The position numbers and the translations under genes were made by a program. From Chloroflexota bacterium (GTDB lineage: Bacteria; Chloroflexota; Limnocylindria; Limnocylindrales; CSP1-4): a stretch of DNA of 32,893 nt. The notes below the pieces were generated by a model. It was given only the letters and a program-made list of their open reading frames with translations, was not told where the DNA came from and ran no database searches. The stretch spans positions 1 through 32,893 of the forward strand of contig VBGT01000068.1 in the NCBI GenBank assembly GCA_005889475.1, read 5' to 3'. Numbering within the stretch: position 1 is the first letter of the stretch; every line of letters begins with the position of its first letter. This document shows, in pieces, positions 7,655-15,763 of the stretch.

Positions 7655-8274
7655 GGCTCGATCGGCGCGCTCCCGCCGCAGACCCGGCGGGGGCGCGCAT
7701 CCTGGCAGGACCGGCCCCGCGACGGACCGCCGCCGGGGAAGAACCGGCCGAGGCGACTGCGGCTTTTGATAGGGCGAGGATCGGCTGGACCAACGCAATG
7801 GTTCGCCGTCTGGAACCGGTCGCCATCGGGTCCCTTTCCCTCGGCGCCGCGGCGATCCATTTCGGGGTGACAGCCGAGCACTTCTCCGAGGACGCTGCAT
7901 TTGGCGTGTTCTTCTCGACCATCGGGTGGTTCGAAGCGCTGTGGGCGGTCGCCTACGTCAGCCAACCCGCACGATGGCTGGCAATTCTCGGCATGGTCGC
8001 CAGCGCCGGGACGGTCCTCATTTGGAGCTGGGCCCACCTCGTCGGCCTCCCGTTCGGACCCACGCCCGGGTCGGTCGAGCCGACGACCGTGACCGACTTG
8101 ATGGCGACTCTATTCGAGACCATCTTGGCTCTCTGGCTCGCGGCCACCCTGATCCTAAGTAGACGCCCAGGCCGGCGGGTATCCGTTCGTGTCGGGACGA
8201 TCGGCGTGTCAGCCCTGGTCTTGACCATCGCGACCGGTGCGACGATCGCTCTCGCGGCGGCCCCGATGGGCTAA
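7651..8274 (+). CDS. Integral membrane protein of unknown function
   Basis: ATG at 7651 overlaps the stop of the small secreted-protein gene (ATGA), suggesting a two-gene operon. ATG at 7798 (MVRRLEPVAIG) is a plausible alternative start that removes a low-complexity, Ala/Arg-rich N-terminus. From about residue 55 there are about five hydrophobic helices, including FGVFFSTIGWFEALWAVAYV, a helix with IWSWAHLVG, ETILALWLAATLIL and a final C-terminal helix. Conserved-looking polar residues within the helices (His in AAIHFGVTAEHF and in WAHLVG) hint at metal or haem contact, but this is inference. I do not recognise the family. The length from 7651 is 207 residues. Confidence 0.65.
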   Translation: MRLDRRAPAADPAGARILAGPAPRRTAAGEEPAEATAAFDRARIGWTNAMVRRLEPVAIGSLSLGAAAIHFGVTAEHFSEDAAFGVFFSTIGWFEALWAVAYVSQPARWLAILGMVASAGTVLIWSWAHLVGLPFGPTPGSVEPTTVTDLMATLFETILALWLAATLILSRRPGRRVSVRVGTIGVSALVLTIATGATIALAAAPMG

Positions 8275-8382
8275 GTTCGCGCACAGGCGCTTGCGTCCTC
8301 ATCGTGCGCGAGGATGTTGAGAATCGGGCGAATGATTGAGTGCAGCCGGCCAGGGGCCGCGAGTCGGCATGATCCGAGGAGT

Positions 8383-8457
8383 TGGCTGGCGAGGAAGGAT
8401 TCGAACCTTCAATCCCCTGATCCAGAATCAGGTGCCTTACCGTTTGGCCACTCGCCA
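8383..8457 (-). tRNA. tRNA-Gln (anticodon CTG)
   Basis: On the minus strand the acceptor stem TGGCGAG pairs with CTCGCCA, followed by discriminator G and an encoded CCA (8383-8385 region). The anticodon arm is CCTGA-TTCTGGA-TCAGG, giving anticodon CTG, which reads CAG (Gln). The T arm contains GGTTCGAATCC. The total is 75 nt including CCA. No mobile-element or attachment-site repeat was seen next to it. Confidence 0.96.
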
Positions 8458-8517
8458 GCGGCGCGGCGGCATTCTACCCCGCACCTTCTCCGTGGTCGAG
8501 GATTGTCGGCCGGCGAC

Positions 8518-8994
8518 CTACTTCAGCGGTGCCGCGGCGATCGCGTGGGCCATCGCGGTATCCCAGATCACGACGGCGTGATAGCCGTCACTCACGGATG
8601 CGGCCATGTCCGCAGGAATCGCGAAGTCCTGCATGCCTTCGGGCGCCTTGAGTGGACCCAAGTCGAGGAGCTTCGACGGATCGACATCTGACGTCGCAGT
8701 GACGTCCGCGTTCGCAACCAGTACCACATTTGTGTGCTCGATCGAAACGACCTTGAAGTCCTCGAGCACGACTTCGTATGCGCCGGCGGGCGTGACGATC
8801 AGCTGCGCCTGGCCGGTTGCGGTGCCGTCAACGTCGTGGAACGAGCCAATACCCATTAGCGCCGTGGTCGGCTGCGCGGCGGTGGTCGGCTGGGTCGTCG
8901 GCACGGTGGTCGTGCCCGAGCCCTGCGTGCAGGCGGCGACGACCAGCGCCGCAGCGATGACCAGGGCTCTTACAGGCGATCGGTGTAGCCACAT
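8518..8994 (-). CDS. DM13-domain-like lipoprotein
   Basis: Read on the minus strand from ATG at 8994, with AGGAG 7 nt upstream; a longer frame from 9024 has no ribosome-binding site. It is 158 residues. A signal peptide ends in VVAAC, a lipobox, followed by a Thr/Pro/Gln-rich linker. The rest resembles the DM13 fold: an opening GSFHDVDGTATGQAQL, a central DFKV strand, and a closing HAVVIWDTAMAHAIAAAPL typical of how DM13 domains end. DM13 domains are extracytoplasmic and have been proposed to act in electron transfer or redox. The usual Cys of some DM13 members is not present. It is divergent from the molybdate-locus regulator. Confidence 0.7.
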   Translation of the reverse strand: MWLHRSPVRALVIAAALVVAACTQGSGTTTVPTTQPTTAAQPTTALMGIGSFHDVDGTATGQAQLIVTPAGAYEVVLEDFKVVSIEHTNVVLVANADVTATSDVDPSKLLDLGPLKAPEGMQDFAIPADMAASVSDGYHAVVIWDTAMAHAIAAAPLK

Positions 8995-9160
8995 GGCGTG
9001 TCTCCTCGCGCGGTTGGTTCCCAACCGTAAGCATTGCGAAGGCCGATGACGGTCGGATGACTCGCGTCGGAATCGACGCCAGCGAAGGTGCGGTGCCGAT
9101 CTAGGGGTACGGGAGCATCTGGCTATACTTCATCGCCGCAATGAGGATCTGTTACTAGGT

Positions 9161-9595
9161 ATGGCGATCAGCGCCCGAGGTGGCCAGGCAATCCGCGTCG
9201 GGCTCGCGGCCGAGATGCTCCAGGTCTCGGTCGAGACCCTGCGGCGCTGGGAGACCGAGGGCCGCCTGAAGGTCGAGCGATCTGGCGGTGGCCAGCGCCT
9301 CGTGCCGATCGCGGAGGTCACGCGGCTCCTGGCCGAGAAGCGCAGCCAGGCACTCGACCGACCGATCGTCGCCGGCTCGGCGCGCAACCGGTTCCCGGGC
9401 ATCGTCACGCGCATCGAGAAGGATCGCGTCGCTGCCGTCGTCGAGGTCATCGCGGGTCCGCACCGGATGGTGAGCCTCATGACCGCGGAGGCGGTCGACG
9501 AGCTCGGCCTCAAGGTCGGCGACGAGGCGGTCTGCGTCGTCAAGGCCACGAACGTGATCGTCGAGGTGGCAGCGCGGCGCGAGTCGCGGACTTGA
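9161..9595 (+). CDS. HTH + TOBE (Mop) domain molybdate-responsive regulator
   Basis: 144 residues from ATG at 9161. A MerR/excisionase-like helix-turn-helix covers about residues 11-57 (VGLAAEMLQVSVETLRRWE, then GGGQRLVPIAEVTRLL). A TOBE/Mop domain follows at about 72-138 (NRFPGIVTRIEKDRVAA, then KATNVIVEV). Mop domains bind molybdate or tungstate oxyanions, so this is a compact alternative to ModE. It overlaps the following modA start by TTGA, so it probably controls and is co-transcribed with the transport genes. TATACT at 9124-9129 is a possible -10 box, without a clear -35. GCGTCG-GAAT-CGACGC (9064-9079) is a nearby small hairpin that could be an operator. Confidence 0.85.
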   Translation: MAISARGGQAIRVGLAAEMLQVSVETLRRWETEGRLKVERSGGGQRLVPIAEVTRLLAEKRSQALDRPIVAGSARNRFPGIVTRIEKDRVAAVVEVIAGPHRMVSLMTAEAVDELGLKVGDEAVCVVKATNVIVEVAARRESRT

Positions 9596-10378
9596 CGTCC
9601 GATGCTCTTTCGCGGCTCGTCGTCGTCGGCCTCCTCGCCGCGGTGCTCGCGGCCTGTGCCGGTGGGAACTCGTCGCCAGGTCCCGCACGGGTCGAGCTCA
9701 CGATCCTCGGCGCCGCGGGTGAAGACCGAATTCGAGGCCGCCAATTCGGGCACGACCCTGACCATCTCGACGGACTCGTCCGCGGCCCTCGAGACGAAGA
9801 TCGAGCAGGGCGCCCCGGCGGACGTATTCCTGTCCGCCGACACCATCAATCCGCAGAAGCTGATCGCCCGCGGACTGGCGACTGGGCCGATGGTCGTTTT
9901 CGCCGGCAACAAGCTCACGATCGTCGTGCCCAAGGACAACCCGGCCGGGGTGAAGAAGCCGGCCGACCTGGCTCGTGCCGGCGTGGACGTCATCGCCGCC
10001 GGCGACGAGGTCCCGATCACGAAGTACGCGACCCAGCTCATCCACAACCTCGCCGGGTTGCCGGGCTATCCGGCCGGCTTCGAGGCCGCCTATGCCGCGA
10101 ACGTCGCCTCGAGGGAGGAGAACGTCGGGGCCATCGTCGGCAAGATCGCGCTCGGGCAGGGCGACGCGGGCATCGTCTACGTGACCGACGCCGCCGCCGC
10201 CTCCGACGTGCGGACGGTCGACGTACCCGCCTCGGCGAACGTCATTGCCACCTACGGCGGTGTGCTCGTCAAGGCATCGAAGCACGAGGCGGAGGCCCGG
10301 GCGTTCCTCGCCTGGCTGGCAGGCCCGAGCGGCCAGGCCGTGCTCGCGCGGTTCGGCTTCCTGCCGGCGCCATCGTGA
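9592..10378 (+). pseudogene. modA: Molybdate-binding protein ModA, disrupted by a short out-of-frame deletion
   Basis: TTG at 9592 (overlapping the regulator stop as TTGA) opens a lipoprotein signal (VVVGLLAAVLAAC) followed by VELTILGAA, the first strand of ModA. The frame then loses homology. The next frame resumes at about 9722 with VKTEFEAANSGTTLTIS, then SSAALETKIEQGAPADVFLS, and runs intact to TGA at 10376-10378. Intact ModA proteins have about eight more residues between these parts (the ASLxxAL segment). A loss of 23 or 26 bases at about 9714-9722 explains both the gap and the frame change. As written the gene cannot make a full secreted binding protein. It could be a true pseudogene or an assembly error. 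Confidence 0.82.
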
Positions 10379-11244
10379 TCGAGTCCACGAGACGCCCGAT
10401 GCCGACGGGCGTCACCGGCAGCGCGCCCCTTCGGCAACGGGCACGGTGGGGCGACACATCCCTGGCCGTGCTCGCGGGCCTCTTCGCAGTCTTCCTCGGC
10501 CTGCCAGTGGTCACCCTCGTCGGGCGATCGGTGCTGTCCGGGTCGCTCGCCGGGATCGCGGGCAGCTCGGCCGTGCTCGCGGCGCTCGGCATCAGCCTCG
10601 TGACGACCGCGATCAGCCTCGTCGTGACGGTGTCGATCGGGTTGCCACTGGCATTCGTGCTGGCTCGGCGGAACTTCCGCGGGAAGTGGCTGGTCGAGGC
10701 GATCGTCGACCTGCCGATCGTGCTCCCGCCGTCCGTCGCCGGCCTCGCGCTTCTGCTCGTGCTGGGGCGACGCGGCCTGCTCGGTGGCCCGCTCGGCACG
10801 GCGGGGCTGGACATCGCCTTCACGACGGTCGCCGTGGTCATCGCCCAGACGTTCGTCTCGGCCCCGTTCTTCGTCCGCTCCGCCCGGGCCGGACTGGCCG
10901 GCGTGGATCGCGACCTCGAAGACGCCGCCAGAGCGGATGGCGCATCGGAGCTGCACCTGTTTCGGACGATCACGGTGCCCCTGGCAGCACCGGCACTCGC
11001 CGCGGGGCTGGTCATGAGCTGGGCGCGCGCCCTCGGCGAGTTCGGCGCGACGATCATGTTCGCGGGCAACGTCACGGGCCGAACGCAGACGCTGCCCCTG
11101 GTCGTTTACTCCGAGTTCCAGGATGGCGATCTCGACGCGTCGATCGCTGCCGCGGCCATCCTCGTCTTCGCAGCGCTCGGAATCCTCGTGGCGGTCCGAG
11201 TCTTCCACTGGGGCCGCGCTCTCGACGTCCGCAGCCTCGGCTGA
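10375..11244 (+). CDS. modB: Molybdate ABC transporter permease ModB
   Basis: GTG at 10375 overlaps the modA stop (GTGA); the long frame running in from 9592 is a coincidence of modA being frameshifted. 289 residues, with ATG at 10399 as an alternative. There are about six membrane helices, and the cytoplasmic coupling loop reads DAARADGASELHLFRTITVP, then LAAPALAAG, the EAA motif that docks on the ATPase. LGEFGATIMFAGN is characteristic of ModB/CysT-type permeases. The protein would form the channel for molybdate or tungstate in the inner membrane. No modC ATPase follows; the only nearby ABC ATPase (12884) is of the sugar-uptake type. Whether the system works is doubtful, given the broken modA. 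Confidence 0.9.
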   Translation: MIESTRRPMPTGVTGSAPLRQRARWGDTSLAVLAGLFAVFLGLPVVTLVGRSVLSGSLAGIAGSSAVLAALGISLVTTAISLVVTVSIGLPLAFVLARRNFRGKWLVEAIVDLPIVLPPSVAGLALLLVLGRRGLLGGPLGTAGLDIAFTTVAVVIAQTFVSAPFFVRSARAGLAGVDRDLEDAARADGASELHLFRTITVPLAAPALAAGLVMSWARALGEFGATIMFAGNVTGRTQTLPLVVYSEFQDGDLDASIAAAAILVFAALGILVAVRVFHWGRALDVRSLG

Positions 11245-11330
11245 CGACATATGGCGCGTCGAGGGGTGGGCGTGACCTGGGGACTAAAATGTCGCCTGAT
11301 CGCGCTGAATGATCCGGGAGCCCTCGCCTG

Positions 11331-12098
11331 ATGCGTGATCGACATGACGAATCACGTCGCGCACTCGTGCTCCACGACCAGCCACTTGTCGTGGATCTCA
11401 TCGAGCTGACGTTGAATCACGGCCTGTTCGCGGTTCGCGCTGCCCGCGACATCGGTGAAGCGGAAAGCATCCTGGCCGAGTGGCACCCCCACATCGCCGT
11501 CATCGACATGGAGCACGCGGACAGCGCCGGCCTCCTCCATCGGCTCGGTGTGGCGGGGAGCCTCACGGGCGGCGCCACGCCCGCGCTTGGACTCACCCGG
11601 CGCGGCGACCTGCGGACCAAGCTCCGGGCCTTCGATCTCGGCGTGGACGACATCCTGACCGTGCCGTTCTCGCCCGAGGAGCTCCTCGCCAGATCGATCG
11701 TGATCGCCCGAAGGTTCCTGGGGACTGATCATCCGATCGTGCCCACCATCCGCCTCGGCGAGATGGAGATCGACATCGTCAACCGCCAGGTTCGCGCGGG
11801 CGATTCGGTTATCCACCTCAGCGGCATCGAACAGAGCCTGCTGTACCTGCTCGCCAGCAGAGGTGGGCGCGTCGTCACCCGGGACGAGCTCCTTGACGCG
11901 ATCTGGGGCACCGACTTCGTGTCCGAGAGCAACGTCGTCGATCGTCACATCCGGAGCCTCCGGATCAAGCTCCAGAACGACTACCGGCACCCGCGCTTCA
12001 TCGCAACCGTGCCGGGCCGCGGCTATCGATTCATCCCGACGTTCTCCAACGCGGGATGGCACGGTGGCCAGGATCCAGAGGCGCCCTCGCCGCACTGA
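11331..12098 (+). CDS. OmpR/PhoB-family response regulator with atypical receiver
   Basis: 255 residues from ATG at 11331. The N-terminal receiver domain (about 10-125) keeps the phosphoacceptor in IAVIDM (Asp59), but the usual acidic pair after strand 1 reads HD (His15-Asp16), and the invariant Lys of the K-P-F motif is Val (LTVPF, Val111). The C-terminal winged helix (about 140-240) is standard: SGIEQSLLYLLASRGGRVVT, then RDELLDAIWG, NVVDRHIRSLRIKL and TVPGRGYRF. It should bind DNA as a transcription factor. No histidine kinase is adjacent, and loss of the Lys suggests phosphorylation-independent or altered signalling. Targets are unknown. Confidence 0.88.
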   Translation: MRDRHDESRRALVLHDQPLVVDLIELTLNHGLFAVRAARDIGEAESILAEWHPHIAVIDMEHADSAGLLHRLGVAGSLTGGATPALGLTRRGDLRTKLRAFDLGVDDILTVPFSPEELLARSIVIARRFLGTDHPIVPTIRLGEMEIDIVNRQVRAGDSVIHLSGIEQSLLYLLASRGGRVVTRDELLDAIWGTDFVSESNVVDRHIRSLRIKLQNDYRHPRFIATVPGRGYRFIPTFSNAGWHGGQDPEAPSPH

Positions 12099-12319
12099 CA
12101 GGTTTGTTTCCTCGAATGACCGGCCGGATGACGAACCGTCATGACGACGGCATCCAATGGACTGCAGATTCCACGTGGATCGGCACGCAGCCCCTTCGCG
12201 GGCGCCCGATCGCCGGGGCGGGTCCGTTCTGGGGATGGACCCGCCCGCATCTCTGGCTGCCCGTTACGCTGACCGCGGGAGCTCGGTTCAGCGAGACGAC
12301 GACCTTGGAGGGACGAGCC

Positions 12320-12718
12320 GTGATCGGAGAGTTCCGCGCCTTCCTGCTCAGGACCAACGCCCTGGCACTGGCGATCGGCGTGATCATCGGGACCGCGCTG
12401 GGGACCGTCGTCAGCTCGCTCGTCAACGACGTCATTATGCCGCCGATCGGGATGGTCCTCGGTGGCGTCGAGTTCTCGAAGTTCAAGGTGGTGCTCAAGG
12501 CCGCAGTGGGCGGCGACCCCGCGACCGAGGTTGCGATCCGCTACGGCGCGTTCATCAACGCGATCATCGCGTTTGTCGTCATCGCCTTCGTGGTCTGGCA
12601 GCTCTCGAAGATGTTCATCAAGGAGGCGCCGGCTGCCGAGGTCAAGACCTGTCCGTTCTGCAAGGAGCCGAACGCCCCCGACGCGACGAAGTGCCGCGCC
12701 TGCGCCAGTCAGATCTGA
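12320..12718 (+). CDS. mscL: Large-conductance mechanosensitive channel MscL with C-terminal zinc ribbon
   Basis: GTG at 12320 with GGAGGG at 7-nt spacing gives 132 residues, a normal MscL length. The N-terminal amphipathic start and first helix (IGEFRAFLLRTNALALAIG, then VIIGTALGTVVSSLVNDVIMPP) are typical. A second helix (INAIIAFVVIAFVVWQL) ends in the family's cytoplasmic side. Instead of the usual charged C-terminal helix bundle, the last 25 residues hold C-x2-C and C-x2-C (TCPFCKE, then CRACASQI), a zinc ribbon. The channel opens under membrane tension to release solutes on osmotic downshock. The frame is open upstream to 12056, but that part has no signal. The 12099-12319 gap contains only a small ATGACG/CGTCAT repeat. 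Confidence 0.93.
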   Translation: MIGEFRAFLLRTNALALAIGVIIGTALGTVVSSLVNDVIMPPIGMVLGGVEFSKFKVVLKAAVGGDPATEVAIRYGAFINAIIAFVVIAFVVWQLSKMFIKEAPAAEVKTCPFCKEPNAPDATKCRACASQI

Positions 12719-12883
12719 CGCCTCGCGAGCGCGACCTCGGGGTTGGTCGCGCCTGATCCTGCGGAGTACGATGCGCGCGTCCCGTCATCGGTGACACGTA
12801 CGGGGCCCGTCGACGGCGCGATCGGGTCGCGCCGAGATGCAAGGGCCCGCGATGTCGCCAGCGATCGGGCAGGAGTACGTGTT

Positions 12884-13981
12884 ATGGCCACCGTGACGTT
12901 CGACCACGTCTGGAAGCGCTTCGGCGACTTCAGCGCCGTGAAGGATCTCAACCTCGAGATCGGGGACGGCGAGTTCATGGTCCTGGTGGGCCCCTCGGGC
13001 TGCGGCAAGACGACCAGCCTGCGCATGATCGCCGGGCTCGAAGAGGTCTCCGACGGCAACCTCAAGATCGGTGACCGGGTCGTCAACGACATCGCCCCGA
13101 AGGATCGCGACATCGCGATGGTCTTCCAGAGCTACGCGCTCTACCCGCACATGTCCGTCTACGACAACATGGCTTTCGGCCTGAAGCTGCGCAAGGTCGC
13201 CAAGTCGGACATCGATCGGCGGGTCAAGGACGCCGCGCGCATCCTCGGCCTCGAGAACCTCCAGAAGAAGCCGCGGGAGCTGTCCGGCGGCCAGCGCCAG
13301 CGCGTTGCGCTCGGCCGGGCGATCGTCAGGGAGCCGGCGGTGTTCCTCATGGACGAGCCGCTCTCGAACCTCGACGCCAAGCTGCGCGTGCAGACCCGCG
13401 CCGAGATCGCGCGGCTCCACCAGCGCCTCGGCACGACCACGGTCTACGTGACCCACGACCAGGTCGAGGCGATGACGATGGGCACGCGCATCGCGGTCAT
13501 GGACAAGGGCGAGCTGCAGCAGGTGGGCGCGCCGCAGGACCTGTACGACAGCCCGCGCAAGCTGTTCGTCGCGGGGTTCATCGGCAGCCCCGCCATGAAC
13601 TTCGTCAACGTCGAGCGCGACGGCGACTTCGTGAAGGGCGACGGCATGGCTTTCCCGATTCCGACTCGCTACCGCAGCGGGATGGATGGCACGAGCACGC
13701 TCGTAGCGGGCTTCCGGCCGGAGCACCTCGAGCTCGGCGAGCTGCCGAACTCGGCCACGATCCGGGCGAAGGCCGACGTCGTCGAGTTCCTCGGTGACGA
13801 GGAGCTGCTCCACGTCTCGGTCCAGGGTCACGAAGGCGACGTGGTCGCGGTCGTCAGCTCGGAGAACCGGGTCAAGCCGGGCGACGTGCTCGACCTGAAG
13901 CTCCCGCTGGAGAAGCTGCACCTGTTCGACCAGGGGACGGGCGACTCCGTCGCGTGGTCGCAGGCCGCGGCAGCCGCCTGA
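12884..13981 (+). CDS. ABC transporter ATPase, UgpC/MsmX/MalK type
   Basis: ATG at 12884 with AGGAG 8 nt upstream is preferred to the longer frame from 12743. 365 residues. Walker A is GPSGCGKTT (36-44), Q-loop FQSYALYP (81-88), signature LSGGQ (133-137), Walker B VFLMDEP (153-159) and switch His191. The C-terminal half (from about 240) is the MalK-like regulatory OB-fold, with a typical FIGSPAMNFV and VAGFRPEHLEL. Such ATPases energise uptake of sugars, glycerol-3-phosphate or polyols and are often shared by several transporters encoded elsewhere. No permease or binding protein is adjacent, which fits a shared ATPase. It is not a ModC: it lacks the Mop domain. The substrate is unknown. Confidence 0.92.
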   Translation: MATVTFDHVWKRFGDFSAVKDLNLEIGDGEFMVLVGPSGCGKTTSLRMIAGLEEVSDGNLKIGDRVVNDIAPKDRDIAMVFQSYALYPHMSVYDNMAFGLKLRKVAKSDIDRRVKDAARILGLENLQKKPRELSGGQRQRVALGRAIVREPAVFLMDEPLSNLDAKLRVQTRAEIARLHQRLGTTTVYVTHDQVEAMTMGTRIAVMDKGELQQVGAPQDLYDSPRKLFVAGFIGSPAMNFVNVERDGDFVKGDGMAFPIPTRYRSGMDGTSTLVAGFRPEHLELGELPNSATIRAKADVVEFLGDEELLHVSVQGHEGDVVAVVSSENRVKPGDVLDLKLPLEKLHLFDQGTGDSVAWSQAAAAA

Positions 13982-14003
13982 GGCGGCAACTGGCGATCAG
14001 TCT

Positions 14004-14807
14004 TTAGGCCAGCTCGCCGCTGAGCTGGGCGAGGGCACGAGCGAACGCCGTTCGCGGCGTATCCGGGCCGAACGGCGAGCCTGCGATGGCCGCGTCGACG
14101 TCGAGGCTGCCCTCGTGCACGGCGTGCGCCAGCTCGGCAAGGCGCCGGAACGCGGCGAGCTGGTCCTCGACGAACGCGCGGCCGCCGATCGCACCGTGGC
14201 CGGGCACGACCGCGCCGGTCGCGCGGGGGAGCAGCTGCTCCACGGTGGCCGGCCACTCCAGCGGGAAGCTGTCGCCGAAGCTCGGCGGGGCGCCCTCCTC
14301 GAGGAGGTCGCCCGCGAACAGGACATCCGCGTCCGGGATCACGATGGCGATGTCGCCGTCCGTATGCGCTCGGCCGTGGTAGCTGAGCTCGACGACGCGA
14401 TCGCCGACCTCGATCGTCGCGCGCTCCTCGAACGTCCGCTCCGGCGGGTCGATGACGACTTCGCGGACCTCGGCGGCGATCTCGGGCAGCTCCCGCGCGA
14501 CCTCCTCGATCATCCCCGGGCCATCCCTCAGGAGCTGCTCGGCGGCCCGGACATGGCCCCAGATGGTCGCGGGCCGGAAGACGCTGTTGCCGAATGAATG
14601 GTCGAAGTGCCAGTGCGTGTCGACCACGACCGAGACCGGTTCGCGCGTCAGCTCGCGCAGCTCGGCCGCGATCTCGCGGGCCTGTGCGGGCGTGGAGCGC
14701 GTGTCCACGAGCAGCACGTCACGGCCGCCCAGCACGACGCCGATCTGCTGGTCGAAGAACTGGAAGCGACGCGTGAACACGCGGTCGCCGATCTCCTGCC
14801 ACGCCAT
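14004..14807 (-). CDS. Metallo-beta-lactamase-fold hydrolase
   Basis: 267 residues on the minus strand from ATG at 14807. The metal-binding set is complete: THWHFDH at 64-70 (the HxHxDH motif), His148 in GRAHTDGD, Asp167 in FAGDLLEEG and His204 in VPGHG. The fold uses two metal ions, usually zinc, to hydrolyse thioesters, lactones, phosphoesters or beta-lactams in the cytoplasm; the GRAHTDGD form is common in glyoxalase-II-like and quinoprotein-relay members. No signal peptide is present, which argues against a secreted beta-lactamase. It is divergent from the lipase-like gene with a 65-nt gap. The substrate cannot be assigned. Confidence 0.88.
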   Translation of the reverse strand: MAWQEIGDRVFTRRFQFFDQQIGVVLGGRDVLLVDTRSTPAQAREIAAELRELTREPVSVVVDTHWHFDHSFGNSVFRPATIWGHVRAAEQLLRDGPGMIEEVARELPEIAAEVREVVIDPPERTFEERATIEVGDRVVELSYHGRAHTDGDIAIVIPDADVLFAGDLLEEGAPPSFGDSFPLEWPATVEQLLPRATGAVVPGHGAIGGRAFVEDQLAAFRRLAELAHAVHEGSLDVDAAIAGSPFGPDTPRTAFARALAQLSGELA

Positions 14808-14872
14808 CGGGGGCGATGGTATCGGCGCTGGAACGCCTTAATCGACCGGGCGCTGGCGTAGGCTGCGCGCCG

Positions 14873-15763
14873 ATGAACGCCGGCGCGCGGGTCGACCACC
14901 TGGCGGCGCGCGACGGCACGCCGCTCCTGGTCCGGCACTGGCCGGTGGCCACGGGCGAGCCGTGGGCGACGATGCTCCTGGTCCATGGCCTGGCCGAGCA
15001 CTCGGGCCGGTACGAGCACGTCGGCGCCCAGCTCGCCGAGGCGGGCATCGACACCCATGCGTTCGATCAGCGCGGCTTCGGGGGATCAGGCGGGCCGAGG
15101 GCCTCCATCGACCGCTGGTCGCAATACCACGACGACCTCGAGGAGCGGCTCGTGGCCCTCCGCTCGATCGCCCCCGGGCGACCCGTGATCCTCTTCGGTC
15201 ACTCGCTCGGTGGGCTGATCTCGCTGGGCTACGTGCTCGATGGGCGTGCTTGCCCCGACCTCCTCATCCTCTCGGCGCCGGCGATCGGCGCGACGGTCCC
15301 CCTGTGGCAGCGCCTGCTCGTCGGGTCGCTGCGGCGGGTGGCGCCGGGCATGCTCCTGAGCAACCGCCTGGACACCAACGACCTTTCGAGCGACCCCGAA
15401 GTGCGGGAGCGATACGTGTCCGACCCGCTGAACCAGCACAAGTCGACGGTCAGGTTCGCCCACGCGGCGTTCGGCGAGCAGCGGCGCGTCGCCGCGGCAC
15501 TCGATCGGCTCTCGCTGCCGACGCTGGTCGTGCACGGCGAGCTCGACCGGCTCGTCCCCACACGAACGAGCGCGGCGCTCGAGGGCCGGCCGGGCGTGAC
15601 CCGGCGCGTGTACCCGGAGACGCGGCACGAGCTGCACAACGAGCCGGTGGGGCACGGCGAGGTCGAGGACATCGTCGCCTGGGTGCGCGACAGGGTCAGC
15701 CACATGCCTGCGGTACCATCCGGGGCAACTGAAGACCGCCTCCGGGGAGCGCCGACGCGCTGA
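14873..15763 (+). CDS. Alpha/beta hydrolase, monoacylglycerol lipase-like
   Basis: ATG at 14873 gives 296 residues and a family-like start; ATG at 14816 would add 19 residues without motif. The nucleophile elbow is FGHSLGG with Ser111. The acid is Asp225 in HGELDRLVP, and the base is His252 in TRHELHNE, the HELxNE ending seen in monoacylglycerol lipases and lysophospholipases. VHGLAEHSGRYEHVG (37-51) forms the oxyanion region. It probably hydrolyses monoacylglycerols or lysophospholipids. The last residues (about 289-296) are encoded by bases that also form the 5' strand of the TPP riboswitch, so the C-terminal tail after the last helix may be constrained by RNA structure. Confidence 0.88.
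   Translation: MNAGARVDHLAARDGTPLLVRHWPVATGEPWATMLLVHGLAEHSGRYEHVGAQLAEAGIDTHAFDQRGFGGSGGPRASIDRWSQYHDDLEERLVALRSIAPGRPVILFGHSLGGLISLGYVLDGRACPDLLILSAPAIGATVPLWQRLLVGSLRRVAPGMLLSNRLDTNDLSSDPEVRERYVSDPLNQHKSTVRFAHAAFGEQRRVAAALDRLSLPTLVVHGELDRLVPTRTSAALEGRPGVTRRVYPETRHELHNEPVGHGEVEDIVAWVRDRVSHMPAVPSGATEDRLRGAPTR

Noticed and set aside
8383-8457. tRNA-Gln as an integration site for a mobile element
   Set aside because: No integrase, no direct repeat of the tRNA 3' end and no phage genes were seen nearby.
9592-11244. Apparent 550-residue continuous ORF spanning the modA start and modB
   Set aside because: Residues between the modA first strand and the modB start have no domain character; the true modA body is in another frame. 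The fusion is an artefact of the modA frameshift.
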